This document shows, one piece after another, positions 43,579-52,476 of a stretch of DNA of 64,000 bases. The notes under the pieces are model-generated. The model searched no databases. It saw only the letters and a program-made list of their open reading frames with translations, and was not told the origin of the DNA. The stretch's first letter is position 1; the number at the start of each line of letters is the position of its first letter. Source of the DNA: UBA6921 sp964532385 (GTDB lineage: Bacteria > Pseudomonadota > Gammaproteobacteria > SG8-11); assembly GCA_964532385.1 (NCBI GenBank), contig CAZHHW010000001.1, forward strand, positions 37,863-101,862. The letters run 5' to 3'. The position numbers were made by a program, and so were the translations under genes.

Positions 43579-44712
43579 ATGGCCGCGAACGAAGGTCAGG
43601 AACGCACTGAACAGGCGACTCCCAAGCGCCGCGAAGATGCCCGTAAAAAAGGCCAGGTGCCACGTTCTAAGGAATTAAATGCCACCATGATGCTGGTGGG
43701 CGCCGCCGCGATGATGTTGATGTTCGGCGGTCAATTCATGGGTTCGTTGGCGGAACTGTTACGCACCGGCTTTACCTTGACGCGTGCGCAAATCTTCGAC
43801 CCCGGCGCCATGACGCATGCACTGCGCAGTTTATTTCAAGACGGATTTTATGCCGCATTGCCCTTGCTGGCGGTTACGGTGGTGATCGCGCTGGCGGCGC
43901 CGATGTTGCTCAGCGGCTGGACCTTCAGCGCCGAGCAAATCTCGATGAAGTTCAGCCGGCTTAATCCCATCACCGGCTTCGCACGCATGTTCTCCTGGCG
44001 CGGTTTACTGGAATTATTCAAAGCGCTGATTAAATTCGCGTTCATTCTCACCGTCGCGGTGATTGTGTTATGGAACGAGGTCGACAGCGTGCTGGGCCTG
44101 GGCAGCGAGTCTTTACATAGCGCCGCCAGCCATGCCGCGCATCTCGCCGCGTGGACGTTCCTGCTGTTGAGCTGCGCGCTGGTAGTGTTGCCTCTGATTG
44201 ATGTGCCGTTCCAGCTCTGGGACCACACCCGTCAGTTGCGCATGACCCATCAGGAAATACGCGACGAAAATAAATTGTCCGAAGGCAGTCCCGAAGTGAA
44301 AGCGCGAATTCGCCAATTGCAGCGCGATGTCGCGCGCCGCCGCATGATGAAGGCGGTGCCGCAAGCCGACGTTATTGTCACGAACCCCACCCATTATTCG
44401 GTCGCGCTACGTTACGACCAGGGCAAGGCGCGTGCGCCGGTGGTGGTGGCCAAGGGTATGGATTTGATCGCGCTGCACATCCGCAGCGTGGCCGCCGAAC
44501 ACCGGGTGCCGGTGATCGAAGCGCCGCCGCTGGCACGCGCCCTTTACTACAGTACCAAGCTTGACAAGGAAATACCGATGGGACTTTACCTGGCGGTCGC
44601 GAAATTGCTGGCCTATGTCTACCAGTTGAAACACCGCGAGCCCGGGCAGGACGAGACCGCATCGCAGATTCCGGATTTTCCGATTCCGGAACAGTTCGTG
44701 AAGGATGTGTAA
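43579..44712 (+). CDS. flhB: Flagellar export switch protein FlhB
   Basis: 377 residues from the ATG at 43579; a TTG two codons earlier also exists. The N-terminus EQATPKRREDARKKGQVPRS is diagnostic. Four membrane helices follow, then the autocleavage site in VIVTNPTHYSVALRYDQGKA (NPTH). After cleavage FlhB switches export from rod/hook to filament substrates. A 49-bp repeat lies between it and flhA. Confidence 0.97.
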   Translation: MAANEGQERTEQATPKRREDARKKGQVPRSKELNATMMLVGAAAMMLMFGGQFMGSLAELLRTGFTLTRAQIFDPGAMTHALRSLFQDGFYAALPLLAVTVVIALAAPMLLSGWTFSAEQISMKFSRLNPITGFARMFSWRGLLELFKALIKFAFILTVAVIVLWNEVDSVLGLGSESLHSAASHAAHLAAWTFLLLSCALVVLPLIDVPFQLWDHTRQLRMTHQEIRDENKLSEGSPEVKARIRQLQRDVARRRMMKAVPQADVIVTNPTHYSVALRYDQGKARAPVVVAKGMDLIALHIRSVAAEHRVPVIEAPPLARALYYSTKLDKEIPMGLYLAVAKLLAYVYQLKHREPGQDETASQIPDFPIPEQFVKDV

Positions 44713-44719
44713 TTAAAGT

Positions 44720-44768
44720 GGAGCGCGGCCGTCTCGGCCGCAACTGGCGGGCGGGACGCCCGCGCTCC
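44720..44768. repeat. Dispersed two-hairpin repeat, copy 2 (before flhA)
   Basis: 49 bp starting GGAGCGCGGCC and ending CCCGCGCTCC, with internal stems GCGGCC..GGCCGC and GCGGGCGGGACGCCCGC. It matches the copy after flhA (46904-46952) at about 43 of 49 positions, in the same orientation. It is nearly the whole flhB-flhA gap. Confidence 0.8.
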
Positions 44769-44794
44769 AAGAAAATTTGTAACCGAGGTAGGAC

Positions 44795-46882
44795 ATGAAC
44801 GATCCGTTAGCAGTGCTCAAGCGTCTGGCGTCCAATGGGCTGGGCGTGCCATTGATGATGATGTTGATGTTGTCGATGATGGTGGTGCCGCTGCCGCCGT
44901 TGCTGCTGGATGTTTTGTTCACCTTCAATATTGCGCTCGCCTTGATCGTGCTGCTGGTCAGCATTTACGCGATCAAGCCGCTGAGTTTTTCCGTGTTCCC
45001 GGTGGTGCTGTTGTTGACAACCTTGTTGCGGCTGAGTCTCAACATCGCTTCGACGCGCGTGATTTTGCTCAATGGCCAGAACGGCACCGATGCGGCCGGC
45101 AAAGTGGTGCAGGCGTTCGGCGAGTTCGTCGTCGGCGGTAACTACGCGGTGGGTATCGTCGTGTTTGCGATTCTGGTCGTGATCAATTTCGTGGTCGTGA
45201 CCAAGGGCGCCGGGCGTATCTCGGAAGTCACCGCGCGCTTCACCCTGGATTCGATGCCGGGTAAGCAGATGGCCATCGACGCGGATTTAAACGCGGGCCA
45301 GATTACACACGAGCAAGCCAACGAGCGCCGCAAGGAAGTGGTGCGCGAAGCCGACTTTTACGGGTCGATGGACGGCGCCAGCAAGTTTGTGCGCGGCGAT
45401 GCGGTCGCGGGTATTATCATTATGCTGGTGTGCGTGATCGGCGGCCTGGCCATCGGCGTGTTCCAGCACAATATGCCCATCGGGCAGGCGCTGCAGAACT
45501 ACACCTTGCTGACGATCGGCGACGGTCTGGTGGCGCAAATCCCGGCGCTGGTGTTGTCGACCGCCGCGGGCATTATCGTGACGCGCGCCTCCACCTCCGA
45601 GGAGCTTGGCGACCAGATCATTACGCAGTTGTTCACCGATCCGCGCGCGCTGGGCACCACCGCCGCGGTCATCGGCATCATGGGTTTGATTCCCGGCATG
45701 CCCAACCTCGCTTTTCTCACGCTGGCGGGTGTGGCCGGCGCGGGCGCTTATTATCAGGCGAAGAAAAAACACAGGGTGGTGGAAGCCCCTGCCGCCGAAG
45801 TGCTCGCGCCGCTGCAACTGCCCGAAAATAAAGATTTGAGCTGGGACGATGTGCAGCCGGTCGACTTGCTGGGCCTGGAAGTCGGGTACCGGCTGATTCC
45901 GCTGGTCGACAAAAATCAGGGTGGCCAGTTGATGGCGCGTATTAAAGGCGTGCGCAAGAAAAATTCTCAGGACCTGGGTTTTCTCGTGCCCGCGGTGCAC
46001 ATCCGTGACAATTTGGATTTGCCGCCCACCGCGTATCGCATCACGCTGATGGGCGTGATCGCCGGCGAGTCGGAAATTTTTCCGGAACGCGAAATGGCCA
46101 TCAATCCCGGGCAGGTGTTCGGGCAATTGCAGGGCGTCAAAACCAAGGACCCCGCGTTTGGACTGGACGCGGTGTGGATCGATCCCAATCAGCGCGAACA
46201 TGCGCAAGGTCTGGGTTACACCGTGGTCGATGCCAGCACGGTGGTCGCCACTCATCTCAGTCAGATCGTGCAGGATCATGCCCACGAACTGCTGGGACGC
46301 GAAGAAGTGCAGCAATTGATCGACAAGCTGACCAAGCTGGCGCCCAAACTCGCCGAGGAACTTGTGCCCAAGGCCTTGCCGCTGGGTGTGGTGGTAAAAG
46401 TGTTTCAGAATCTGCTGGAAGAAAAGATCCCGCTGCGCGATGTGCGTTCGATCGCCGAAACCCTGGCGGATCATGCCCCGCGCAGTCAAGACCCGGGTGT
46501 TTTAACCGCGGCCGTACGCGCGGCGCTGGGTCGTTCGATCGTGCAGCAGATTAATGGACTGGGTGCCGAGCTTGCGGTCATGACGTTGGAGCCGTCGCTC
46601 GAGCAATTATTGCAGAAGTCGATTCAACCGGCGCAGTCGAGCGAAGAATGGTCCGGTTTCGAACCGGGGCTGGCGGAACGCTTGCATCGCGCGTTGCGTG
46701 CGCAAGCGCAACGCCAGGAAGTCGCGGGTCAACCCGCCGTGTTGCTGGTGCCGGCCGCATTGCGCACCTTGTTGGCGCGCTTTGTACGGCACACGATACC
46801 CGGGTTGCGGGTATTGTCATTTAATGAAGTTCCGGACGACAAGCAGATTAAAGTCATCGCCACCGTGGGTGGTGCCGCGTAG
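44795..46882 (+). CDS. flhA: Flagellar export ring protein FlhA
   Basis: 695 residues, full length. Eight N-terminal membrane helices (GVPLMMMLMLSMMVVPLPPL, LFTFNIALALIVLLVSIYAI, FSVFPVVLLLTTLLRLSLNI). The FHIPEP cytoplasmic loop follows (SEVTARFTLDSMPGKQMAID, DLNAGQITHEQANERRKEV), then the large cytoplasmic nonamer-ring domain (VQPVDLLGLEVGYRLIPLVD, VPAVHIRDNLDLPPTAYRI, SIAETLADHAPRSQDPGVL). It receives substrates in the export gate. It is flanked by two direct repeat copies and, further on, by a decayed duplicate of its own 3' end. Confidence 0.97.
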   Translation: MNDPLAVLKRLASNGLGVPLMMMLMLSMMVVPLPPLLLDVLFTFNIALALIVLLVSIYAIKPLSFSVFPVVLLLTTLLRLSLNIASTRVILLNGQNGTDAAGKVVQAFGEFVVGGNYAVGIVVFAILVVINFVVVTKGAGRISEVTARFTLDSMPGKQMAIDADLNAGQITHEQANERRKEVVREADFYGSMDGASKFVRGDAVAGIIIMLVCVIGGLAIGVFQHNMPIGQALQNYTLLTIGDGLVAQIPALVLSTAAGIIVTRASTSEELGDQIITQLFTDPRALGTTAAVIGIMGLIPGMPNLAFLTLAGVAGAGAYYQAKKKHRVVEAPAAEVLAPLQLPENKDLSWDDVQPVDLLGLEVGYRLIPLVDKNQGGQLMARIKGVRKKNSQDLGFLVPAVHIRDNLDLPPTAYRITLMGVIAGESEIFPEREMAINPGQVFGQLQGVKTKDPAFGLDAVWIDPNQREHAQGLGYTVVDASTVVATHLSQIVQDHAHELLGREEVQQLIDKLTKLAPKLAEELVPKALPLGVVVKVFQNLLEEKIPLRDVRSIAETLADHAPRSQDPGVLTAAVRAALGRSIVQQINGLGAELAVMTLEPSLEQLLQKSIQPAQSSEEWSGFEPGLAERLHRALRAQAQRQEVAGQPAVLLVPAALRTLLARFVRHTIPGLRVLSFNEVPDDKQIKVIATVGGAA

Positions 46883-46903
46883 ATAGGAGAGGAGCGCGGC
46901 ATA

Positions 46904-46952
46904 GGAGCGCGGCCATCCTGGCCGCAAGTAGCGGGCAGGACGCCCGCGCTCC
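46904..46952. repeat. Dispersed two-hairpin repeat, copy 3 (after flhA)
   Basis: 49 bp in direct orientation to the copy at 44720-44768. A partial extra end (GGAGCGCGGC at 46891-46900) lies just before it, as if one unit had been nested or slipped. It starts 22 bp after the flhA stop and lies between flhA and the convergent GGDEF/EAL gene. Confidence 0.8.
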
Positions 46953-46965
46953 GTAAGCAGTTTCG

Positions 46966-49572
46966 TTAGCGATGCATTAGCCGCAAGGGGGCTAACTTCG
47001 GTACAGGTACAGGTACAGGGCGCGCAGGCGGGGGTTGTGCGGCGACAAATTGCGGGTAAGTCGTTTTCCACCATTGCTGTAGATCGGCGGCGGACACGGG
47101 ACGGCTGATGTGGTAGCCCTGAGCGTAATCGCAGCCCAGCATCGCGAGCAAATTGAGAATCTCCTGATTTTCCACGCCCTCGGCGACCACGTGCATTCCT
47201 AAATTATGCGCAAGTTCGATGGTGGAACGAACAATCACAGCGTTGCTTTCGTCGTCAAGCATCTCCATGACAAACGAGCGATCAATTTTGATCTCTTTAA
47301 TGGGCAACCGCTTTAAATAGGCAAGCGACGAAAAACCGGTTCCGTAGTCATCCACGGAAATGCTGATGCCCTTGTCCGCAAATCGGGTGAGCACTTCAAT
47401 TGACTTTACCGGGTCCGCCATCATGGCGCTTTCAGTGACTTCAAGAACCAAGCGTGACGGCGGGAGAGCGTTACGGGTAAACCACTGATTAATCCAGTCC
47501 ATCAGCTGTTGATCCAGAATGCAGTTCGCGGATAGATTCACCGCCACGCTGATGTTCATGCCATTTTGCCGCCACATTTCGCACTGCCGCAGCGCGGTGT
47601 CCAGAACCCAGCGAGTGAGCGGACGAATCAGGCCGGTTTGCTCCGCCATGGGAATAATTTGGTCGGGCGAAATCCGGCCATGGGTTGGATGGGTCCAGCG
47701 CAATAGCGCCTCCACGCCCACGAATTGCGACGTTGCGATCGCAAGTTTGGGTTGATAGTGCAGCTCGAGACTGCCGCTTTCGATGGCCTCCCGCAATTCA
47801 CCCACAAGTGAAAGTTGCCGTACGCTGTGTTGGTCGCTGACAGGGTTGTAGAAGGCATGGCCGGCCCGATTTCTTTTCGCCTCATACATGGCCACATCGG
47901 CGTGCTGCATTAGCGTCTGAACATCCTCTCCGTTCTGCGGATAGAGCGCGATGCCCACGCTGGCCCCGACAAGCAGTTGGTGATGGTCGACTTCGATAAC
48001 ACGGTCGAGTTGCTTGATGACAAGATCCGCCACTTCGCCGGCCGCGAGCTCCGTGGTATTGGGAATGACCATGCAGAATTCGTCGCCGCCAAAACGCGCG
48101 ACATTTTCCTCGTGCCGCGACATGGCCGACAGGCGCTGCGCGATAGTCTGCAATAATTTGTCGCCGATGGAATGGCCGAGCGTATCGTTTACTTCCTTAA
48201 AGCGATCCAGATCGATCATCAGCAGGGCAAAGGATTGTGTTGATGCTTGAGCCGCAGCAATGTTATGTGAAAGCATATTTTCCAGCATCGCGCGGTTGGG
48301 AAGCCCGGTCAGCTGGTCATGCAACGTTTGATATTCAAGCTCAGAACGGCGGGTGTGGACTTGCACCCGCATGCTGTCGAATGCGTTCAGCAATTCTTGG
48401 GTTTCCGATACTCCGCTTACGGCAAGTGGCTCCAGTATTTCACCGTTGGCCTCGGCATTTAACGCGCGTGAGACCCGCGATAGCGGGGTCAACACGGCAC
48501 GGTCCAGTGCAACATAAGCACCGACGATGAAAAGGATGCACAGCGCAGTTACAGACCAGAAAATATTTTCTTGGGTGTTGGTCGCCACCGTTAGCGTGGC
48601 GATATCGCTGTCGGAACCTGCCTCAATCGACGCGTCGATGGTAATCAATCCATTCCAGATGTTCGCAAATAGCGGTTCAATGGACTCTTTCAATTGTTTC
48701 GCGTCCGCGCGCCAGGCATCGGAGGAATGCAGCCAAAGTACGCGACGGAAATTGTCGAGCCACTGCTCCGATGCACTTTGCAGAATTGCAATGGAGTCTT
48801 CAGTTTGAATACCGAGCTGATGCTGACGCTGTAGCTCCTGCAAATGATCAATTTCAACCATCAATTGGGCATGCAACGCGGTGACGTCCTGTTCCTGCGT
48901 TAGCAAGGTATCTTCACGAAACGATCCCATGCGGTTCGCCAGATAGATGCGGAAGTTCGAAATCATTTGCGTCCACAAATGGCGGGCGCGCAGGAGTGTC
49001 ATGTAGGCTTCCGATTTCGGGCGGCGTGCGTCTTGCGTGTCGGTTTCATCCAGGGCCAGCGTCACAGCGGTGAAGAACGTCTGGTTCAAAGGCTGCATGT
49101 TTTCCTGTGCCAGCGCCATGGATGGATACTGAGTCAGCGCGTTTAGCCGGGTGGTGATGATTTTTTCTATTGCGACGTCGAGTGTTTCCATGGTCGCGCG
49201 GATATCGCTGATGACAGGCAACTGGTTAGGGATGATGTCGTGGGCAAGTTCCTGCAATTGTTCGAGGTTGCGGCGCGTGCGCTCCATTTCCACATGCACC
49301 GGATTACGGTATTCGCCACGGTAAGGATCAAGTAGAAACGAAGCCAGCAATTGACGTGTTTGCCACGCTGAATCGCGAATCTGGCGGCTGTTCATCAGCA
49401 ATTGTTTGCGATCGCCGATGTGAGAGGTTGTGAGATGCCGCAACTGCGTCACGTAGCTATTTGCCACGATCATTGCGAGCAAAATGAAGGCGATGAGCAG
49501 GGCCGAAAGCAACGAATAACGCCCGCGCAGACTGCTTAATTGTAATATTTTAATATTCACGCAGCGGTACAC
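46966..49572 (-). CDS. Membrane-bound GGDEF/EAL c-di-GMP enzyme
   Basis: 868 residues. An N-terminal membrane helix (LLSALLIAFILLAMIVANSY) precedes a long helical periplasmic sensor of about 300 residues. A second helix (ENIFWSVTALCILFIVGAYV) leads to a HAMP-like segment (VLTPLSRVSRALNAE). The GGDEF domain is intact (HDQLTGLPNRAML, ARFGGDEFCMVIP), and so is the EAL domain (GVEALLRWTHPTHGRISPDQ, LEVTESAM, SVDDYGTGFSSLAYL, KIDRSF). It may make and/or degrade c-di-GMP. It is the only leftward gene within the flagellar block. The GTG start at 49572 lacks a clear ribosome site; a second GTG lies 4 codons on. Confidence 0.92.
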   Translation of the reverse strand: MYRCVNIKILQLSSLRGRYSLLSALLIAFILLAMIVANSYVTQLRHLTTSHIGDRKQLLMNSRQIRDSAWQTRQLLASFLLDPYRGEYRNPVHVEMERTRRNLEQLQELAHDIIPNQLPVISDIRATMETLDVAIEKIITTRLNALTQYPSMALAQENMQPLNQTFFTAVTLALDETDTQDARRPKSEAYMTLLRARHLWTQMISNFRIYLANRMGSFREDTLLTQEQDVTALHAQLMVEIDHLQELQRQHQLGIQTEDSIAILQSASEQWLDNFRRVLWLHSSDAWRADAKQLKESIEPLFANIWNGLITIDASIEAGSDSDIATLTVATNTQENIFWSVTALCILFIVGAYVALDRAVLTPLSRVSRALNAEANGEILEPLAVSGVSETQELLNAFDSMRVQVHTRRSELEYQTLHDQLTGLPNRAMLENMLSHNIAAAQASTQSFALLMIDLDRFKEVNDTLGHSIGDKLLQTIAQRLSAMSRHEENVARFGGDEFCMVIPNTTELAAGEVADLVIKQLDRVIEVDHHQLLVGASVGIALYPQNGEDVQTLMQHADVAMYEAKRNRAGHAFYNPVSDQHSVRQLSLVGELREAIESGSLELHYQPKLAIATSQFVGVEALLRWTHPTHGRISPDQIIPMAEQTGLIRPLTRWVLDTALRQCEMWRQNGMNISVAVNLSANCILDQQLMDWINQWFTRNALPPSRLVLEVTESAMMADPVKSIEVLTRFADKGISISVDDYGTGFSSLAYLKRLPIKEIKIDRSFVMEMLDDESNAVIVRSTIELAHNLGMHVVAEGVENQEILNLLAMLGCDYAQGYHISRPVSAADLQQWWKTTYPQFVAAQPPPARPVPVPVPKLAPLRLMHR

Positions 49573-49754
49573 CGGGGGGCAAAATCACCTAGTGGTTGCG
49601 TCTATTCCACGGGAATACATCACACATGAATTGCCAAACTGTGAATCCGGTCTCAGGCTATGGAGTCAATAATTGTGTCTGGGCATGTTGTTGTCATTAC
49701 CTGACGTAACACACCGTAAACGCGGGTGTATTCATTAAAACGGAGTCGACGTTA

Positions 49755-51023
49755 ATGGATGTTTCAGGCTGGCTGATTCCCAGGAGATATCGCACGCTGG
49801 TTGCAATCATCTGCTTTGTTGCGCTTGGAGTTTTCACTGGCCACAACATGGCTTCCACCACCACCGGCACCTTCGTGCCGGCATACCCGCTACCTGCAGC
49901 CGGTCAAGCTGTGGCGCTGGGCAAGCACACCGCCCAGGAAGTTCGTCCCGCGCAATTTGATGCCGCTTCCTGGCAGTACTCTTTGTTCGACGCTTACGGC
50001 GGCGGCGTGTTTGTATCCTCGTATTCGCAGGCCGGTGCGTATGTGATTGCAGGCACGGGTGGGCATGGAGCTCCCGAACACAGCGGCGGTGTCGCGTTCG
50101 ATTTCACAACCGGCACCTGGCAATTGCTGCCGGACGCCTCGGGCACACCGGCGCGCTCGCAGGTGTATGGAAAGGACGAAACCAATGGTGCGCCGGAATA
50201 CGAAATCGCCTTAAGTCCGACACTCCCCAACGCGGTGCCTGCGCCTGCGCATCCCTACATGAATCTGATGCCGCTGCCCACCGAGCTGGGCGGAGGGCCG
50301 CGCGGCTCGGTGGTGTATGCGATCCAGTCCGCGCAGTGCGCGGAGTCGGTGACCAGCACGCGCGCGCACCGCTTTGATCTGGCGTCGCGCACCTGGTCGC
50401 GTTACACCTCGAACCACCTCAATGACCTGGGCGGTACCAGTTTCTCGTTCGATGCGCCGTCGGTTTACGATCCGGGCGCGCGGCGCATCTGGCAACTGCC
50501 GAACCAGATTCATGCGCGGCAGAACCTCGGCTACATCGATCTCACTGAAACCCGGCCGAAGTGGCGGCTGAGCGCTTCCTGGGCTTGGCCGCCCAGCTGG
50601 GATGCAACCACCTCCGCATGGCTTGATGACACCCGGCGCCTCATCCTCATGCAAACTCAGGCGCGCCTGATCGCGCTGGATCTTAACCGCCTGAACGCCG
50701 GGCCGCGGTTACTCAACTTCAGCGGTTCTTTGCCGCCGCCGGGAAATCGCTGGGAATACTACCCGCCCGACGGCAGCTTCTATAACAAGAGTAATACCGG
50801 AAATGTGTTGTGGAAGCTGACGCCGCCCGCCGGGAATGCGCTGACCGGCACCTGGGTCATCACGCAGTTTACGGTGGCCGGGGCTCCCTTGCCGGATATC
50901 CAAGCCGCCGCTCAACAGTCCGGAGCCCGCCATTTCACGCGCTTTTTCTATGTACCGGCGCTTAAAGCCTTCGCTTGGATTGCCGGCGCGGCCAGTCCAG
51001 TGATGTTAATTCGCCCTTTTTGA
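49755..51023 (+). CDS. Secreted Kelch/beta-propeller-like protein
   Basis: 422 residues with an N-terminal signal or anchor (YRTLVAIICFVALGVFTGHN). The mature part has repeated units like those of Kelch propellers: GGVAFDFTTGTWQLLPDASG, AHRFDLASRTWSRYTSN and ARRIWQLPNQIHA, each with a 'value-of-X ... W' pattern and a Gly pair. I cannot place it in a precise family. It is not a flagellar protein and is out of place between flhA and flhF. ACGGAG precedes the ATG by about 8 bp. Confidence 0.65.
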   Translation: MDVSGWLIPRRYRTLVAIICFVALGVFTGHNMASTTTGTFVPAYPLPAAGQAVALGKHTAQEVRPAQFDAASWQYSLFDAYGGGVFVSSYSQAGAYVIAGTGGHGAPEHSGGVAFDFTTGTWQLLPDASGTPARSQVYGKDETNGAPEYEIALSPTLPNAVPAPAHPYMNLMPLPTELGGGPRGSVVYAIQSAQCAESVTSTRAHRFDLASRTWSRYTSNHLNDLGGTSFSFDAPSVYDPGARRIWQLPNQIHARQNLGYIDLTETRPKWRLSASWAWPPSWDATTSAWLDDTRRLILMQTQARLIALDLNRLNAGPRLLNFSGSLPPPGNRWEYYPPDGSFYNKSNTGNVLWKLTPPAGNALTGTWVITQFTVAGAPLPDIQAAAQQSGARHFTRFFYVPALKAFAWIAGAASPVMLIRPF

Positions 51024-51069
51024 GAAGCGGCCCTCTGAACCGCCCCCGCAGACGGGCAGCCTGCGCTTT

Positions 51070-51239
51070 ATAGCCGAAACTTTGGCGGAACAGGCGCTCC
51101 GCAGTCAGGACCCCGGCGTATTCCTACGCTAATTTTTAGTTCAACTGAGTAATTCATCAATGAACTGGCGGGGGCAGAGCCATGAAACTCCGAGAACCGT
51201 TACTGGAACGGTAGTTGCAGAAGTCAGCGCAATCCCGTC
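51070..51239 (+). pseudogene. Decayed 3' fragment of a second flhA
   Basis: The frame at 51070 reads IAETLAEQALRSQDPGVF, against IAETLADHAPRSQDPGVL in the intact FlhA (15 of 18 residues identical), then stops at TAA. Further on, after indels, INELAGAE resembles INGLGAEL, and MKLREPLLER*LQKSAQS resembles the FlhA part MTLEPSLEQLLQKSIQP. An exact 11-bp match TTGCAGAAGTC lies in this last part. It is at the normal place of the flhA end, just before flhF. It is too diverged for a recent copy. Its coding capacity is lost, but it holds a sigma-54-like promoter. Confidence 0.82.
51204..51219 (+). promoter_or_regulatory. Sigma-54-type promoter ahead of flhF
   Basis: TGGAACGGTAGTTGCA matches TGGCAC-N5-TTGCA with one mismatch, GG and GC spaced by 10 bases. 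It lies 49 bp before the flhF ATG, inside the flhA remnant. The matching place in intact flhA has no TGG element. It would allow flhF-flhG-fliA to be transcribed independently of flhA, as class II flagellar genes. Confidence 0.6.
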
Positions 51240-51252
51240 AACGTAGCGTGCC

Positions 51253-52476
51253 ATGCAAATAAAACGATTTTTCGCTGAAGACATGCGTCAAGCCATCCGT
51301 AAAGTCGAGCGCGAACTCGGTCCTGAGGCGGTCATCTTGTCAAACAAGAAAGTTCCCGGCGGTGTAGAAATCGTCGCGGCCATGGATGTTGAGGGCGCGT
51401 TGTTGTCTAAAGAGTCCGGCGGCCAGGTTGCTCCCGCTCTGCCGCAGCTCAAGCAGCAGTCGGTGGTTGCCGCCCCCGGCAAGGAAAATCCTGTACCGCA
51501 GGCGCCACCGCGCGATGCTAATTACTGGTCGCAGGAACCGTCTATGGTCCAGATTCGCAGCGAGCTCGCGGGCTTGCGCAATCTGCTCGAACATCAGATG
51601 AGCGGGTTGGCCTGGGGGGATGAAGCGCGCCGGCATCCGACCCGCGCGAAAATAATCCGCGATTTAATGGGGCTGGGTATTGACGCCACTCTGAGCCGCT
51701 CGATTGCGAGCCGTGTGCCCGACGATTTGAGCGCCCAACATGGCTGGATCAAGGCGATTGAAACCCTGGTGGCCGATGTGGCGGTGGCGAATGACGACGT
51801 TCTGGAGCGTGGCGGGGTCGTCGCGCTGGTCGGTCCCACCGGCGTGGGCAAGACCACCACCATCGCCAAGCTGGCGGCACGCTATGCGTTGCGCCACGGC
51901 CGCAAGCGCGTGGCGATGGTAACGATCGATAACTACCGCATCGGGGCACATGAACAATTACGCACTTATGGCCGCATCATGGATGTGCCGGTCTACACCG
52001 TTAAAAGCGCGGAAGAGATGCGCGGCACGCTCGACGATTTGGTCGACAAGGACCTGGTGTTGATCGACACCGCAGGCATGAGCCATCGCGACAAGCGCAT
52101 TCAGGATCAATTCTCGCTGCTGGCCGCCGCGCAGCCGAACATCAAAACCTACCTGGTGCTGGCCGCGACCACTCAATTCAGCGGGCTGACCGAGATCGCG
52201 CAGGTATTCAAGAGCCTGACTTTACAAGGCTGTGTAATGACCAAGCTCGACGAAACCACCCAACTGGGCGGTGCGTTGTCGGCCGTCATTACGCAGCGTC
52301 TGCCGCTGCTGTATTTAAGCGACGGGCAACGGGTACCGGAGGATCTGCATGTGGCGCGCGCCAAGAATCTGGTTTATCGCGCCGTGAACTTGCAGCGTCA
52401 GGCCGGGCAGGCCGTGATTAATGAAGAATCCTTGGAGTCGGCGTTTAGGGGGGCGGTAGTCAATGCTAATGTCTGA
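51253..52476 (+). CDS. flhF: Flagellar placement GTPase FlhF
   Basis: 407 residues. The N-terminus is typical (MQIKRFFAEDMRQAIRKVER, LGPEAVILSNKKVPGGVEIV). After a Pro-rich linker and the N domain comes the SRP-type G domain: VGPTGVGKTTTIAKLAARYA (P-loop), TIDNYRIGAHEQLRTYG, VLIDTAGMSHRDKR and TKLDETTQLGGALS. FlhF marks the cell pole for the first flagellar parts, which indicates polar flagella. It overlaps flhG by 14 bp. Confidence 0.97.
   Translation: MQIKRFFAEDMRQAIRKVERELGPEAVILSNKKVPGGVEIVAAMDVEGALLSKESGGQVAPALPQLKQQSVVAAPGKENPVPQAPPRDANYWSQEPSMVQIRSELAGLRNLLEHQMSGLAWGDEARRHPTRAKIIRDLMGLGIDATLSRSIASRVPDDLSAQHGWIKAIETLVADVAVANDDVLERGGVVALVGPTGVGKTTTIAKLAARYALRHGRKRVAMVTIDNYRIGAHEQLRTYGRIMDVPVYTVKSAEEMRGTLDDLVDKDLVLIDTAGMSHRDKRIQDQFSLLAAAQPNIKTYLVLAATTQFSGLTEIAQVFKSLTLQGCVMTKLDETTQLGGALSAVITQRLPLLYLSDGQRVPEDLHVARAKNLVYRAVNLQRQAGQAVINEESLESAFRGAVVNANV

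Noticed and set aside
45287..46489. 400-codon open frame antisense to flhA
   Set aside because: His/Gln/Arg-rich composition typical of the complement of a GC-rich gene; flhA is intact on the other strand.
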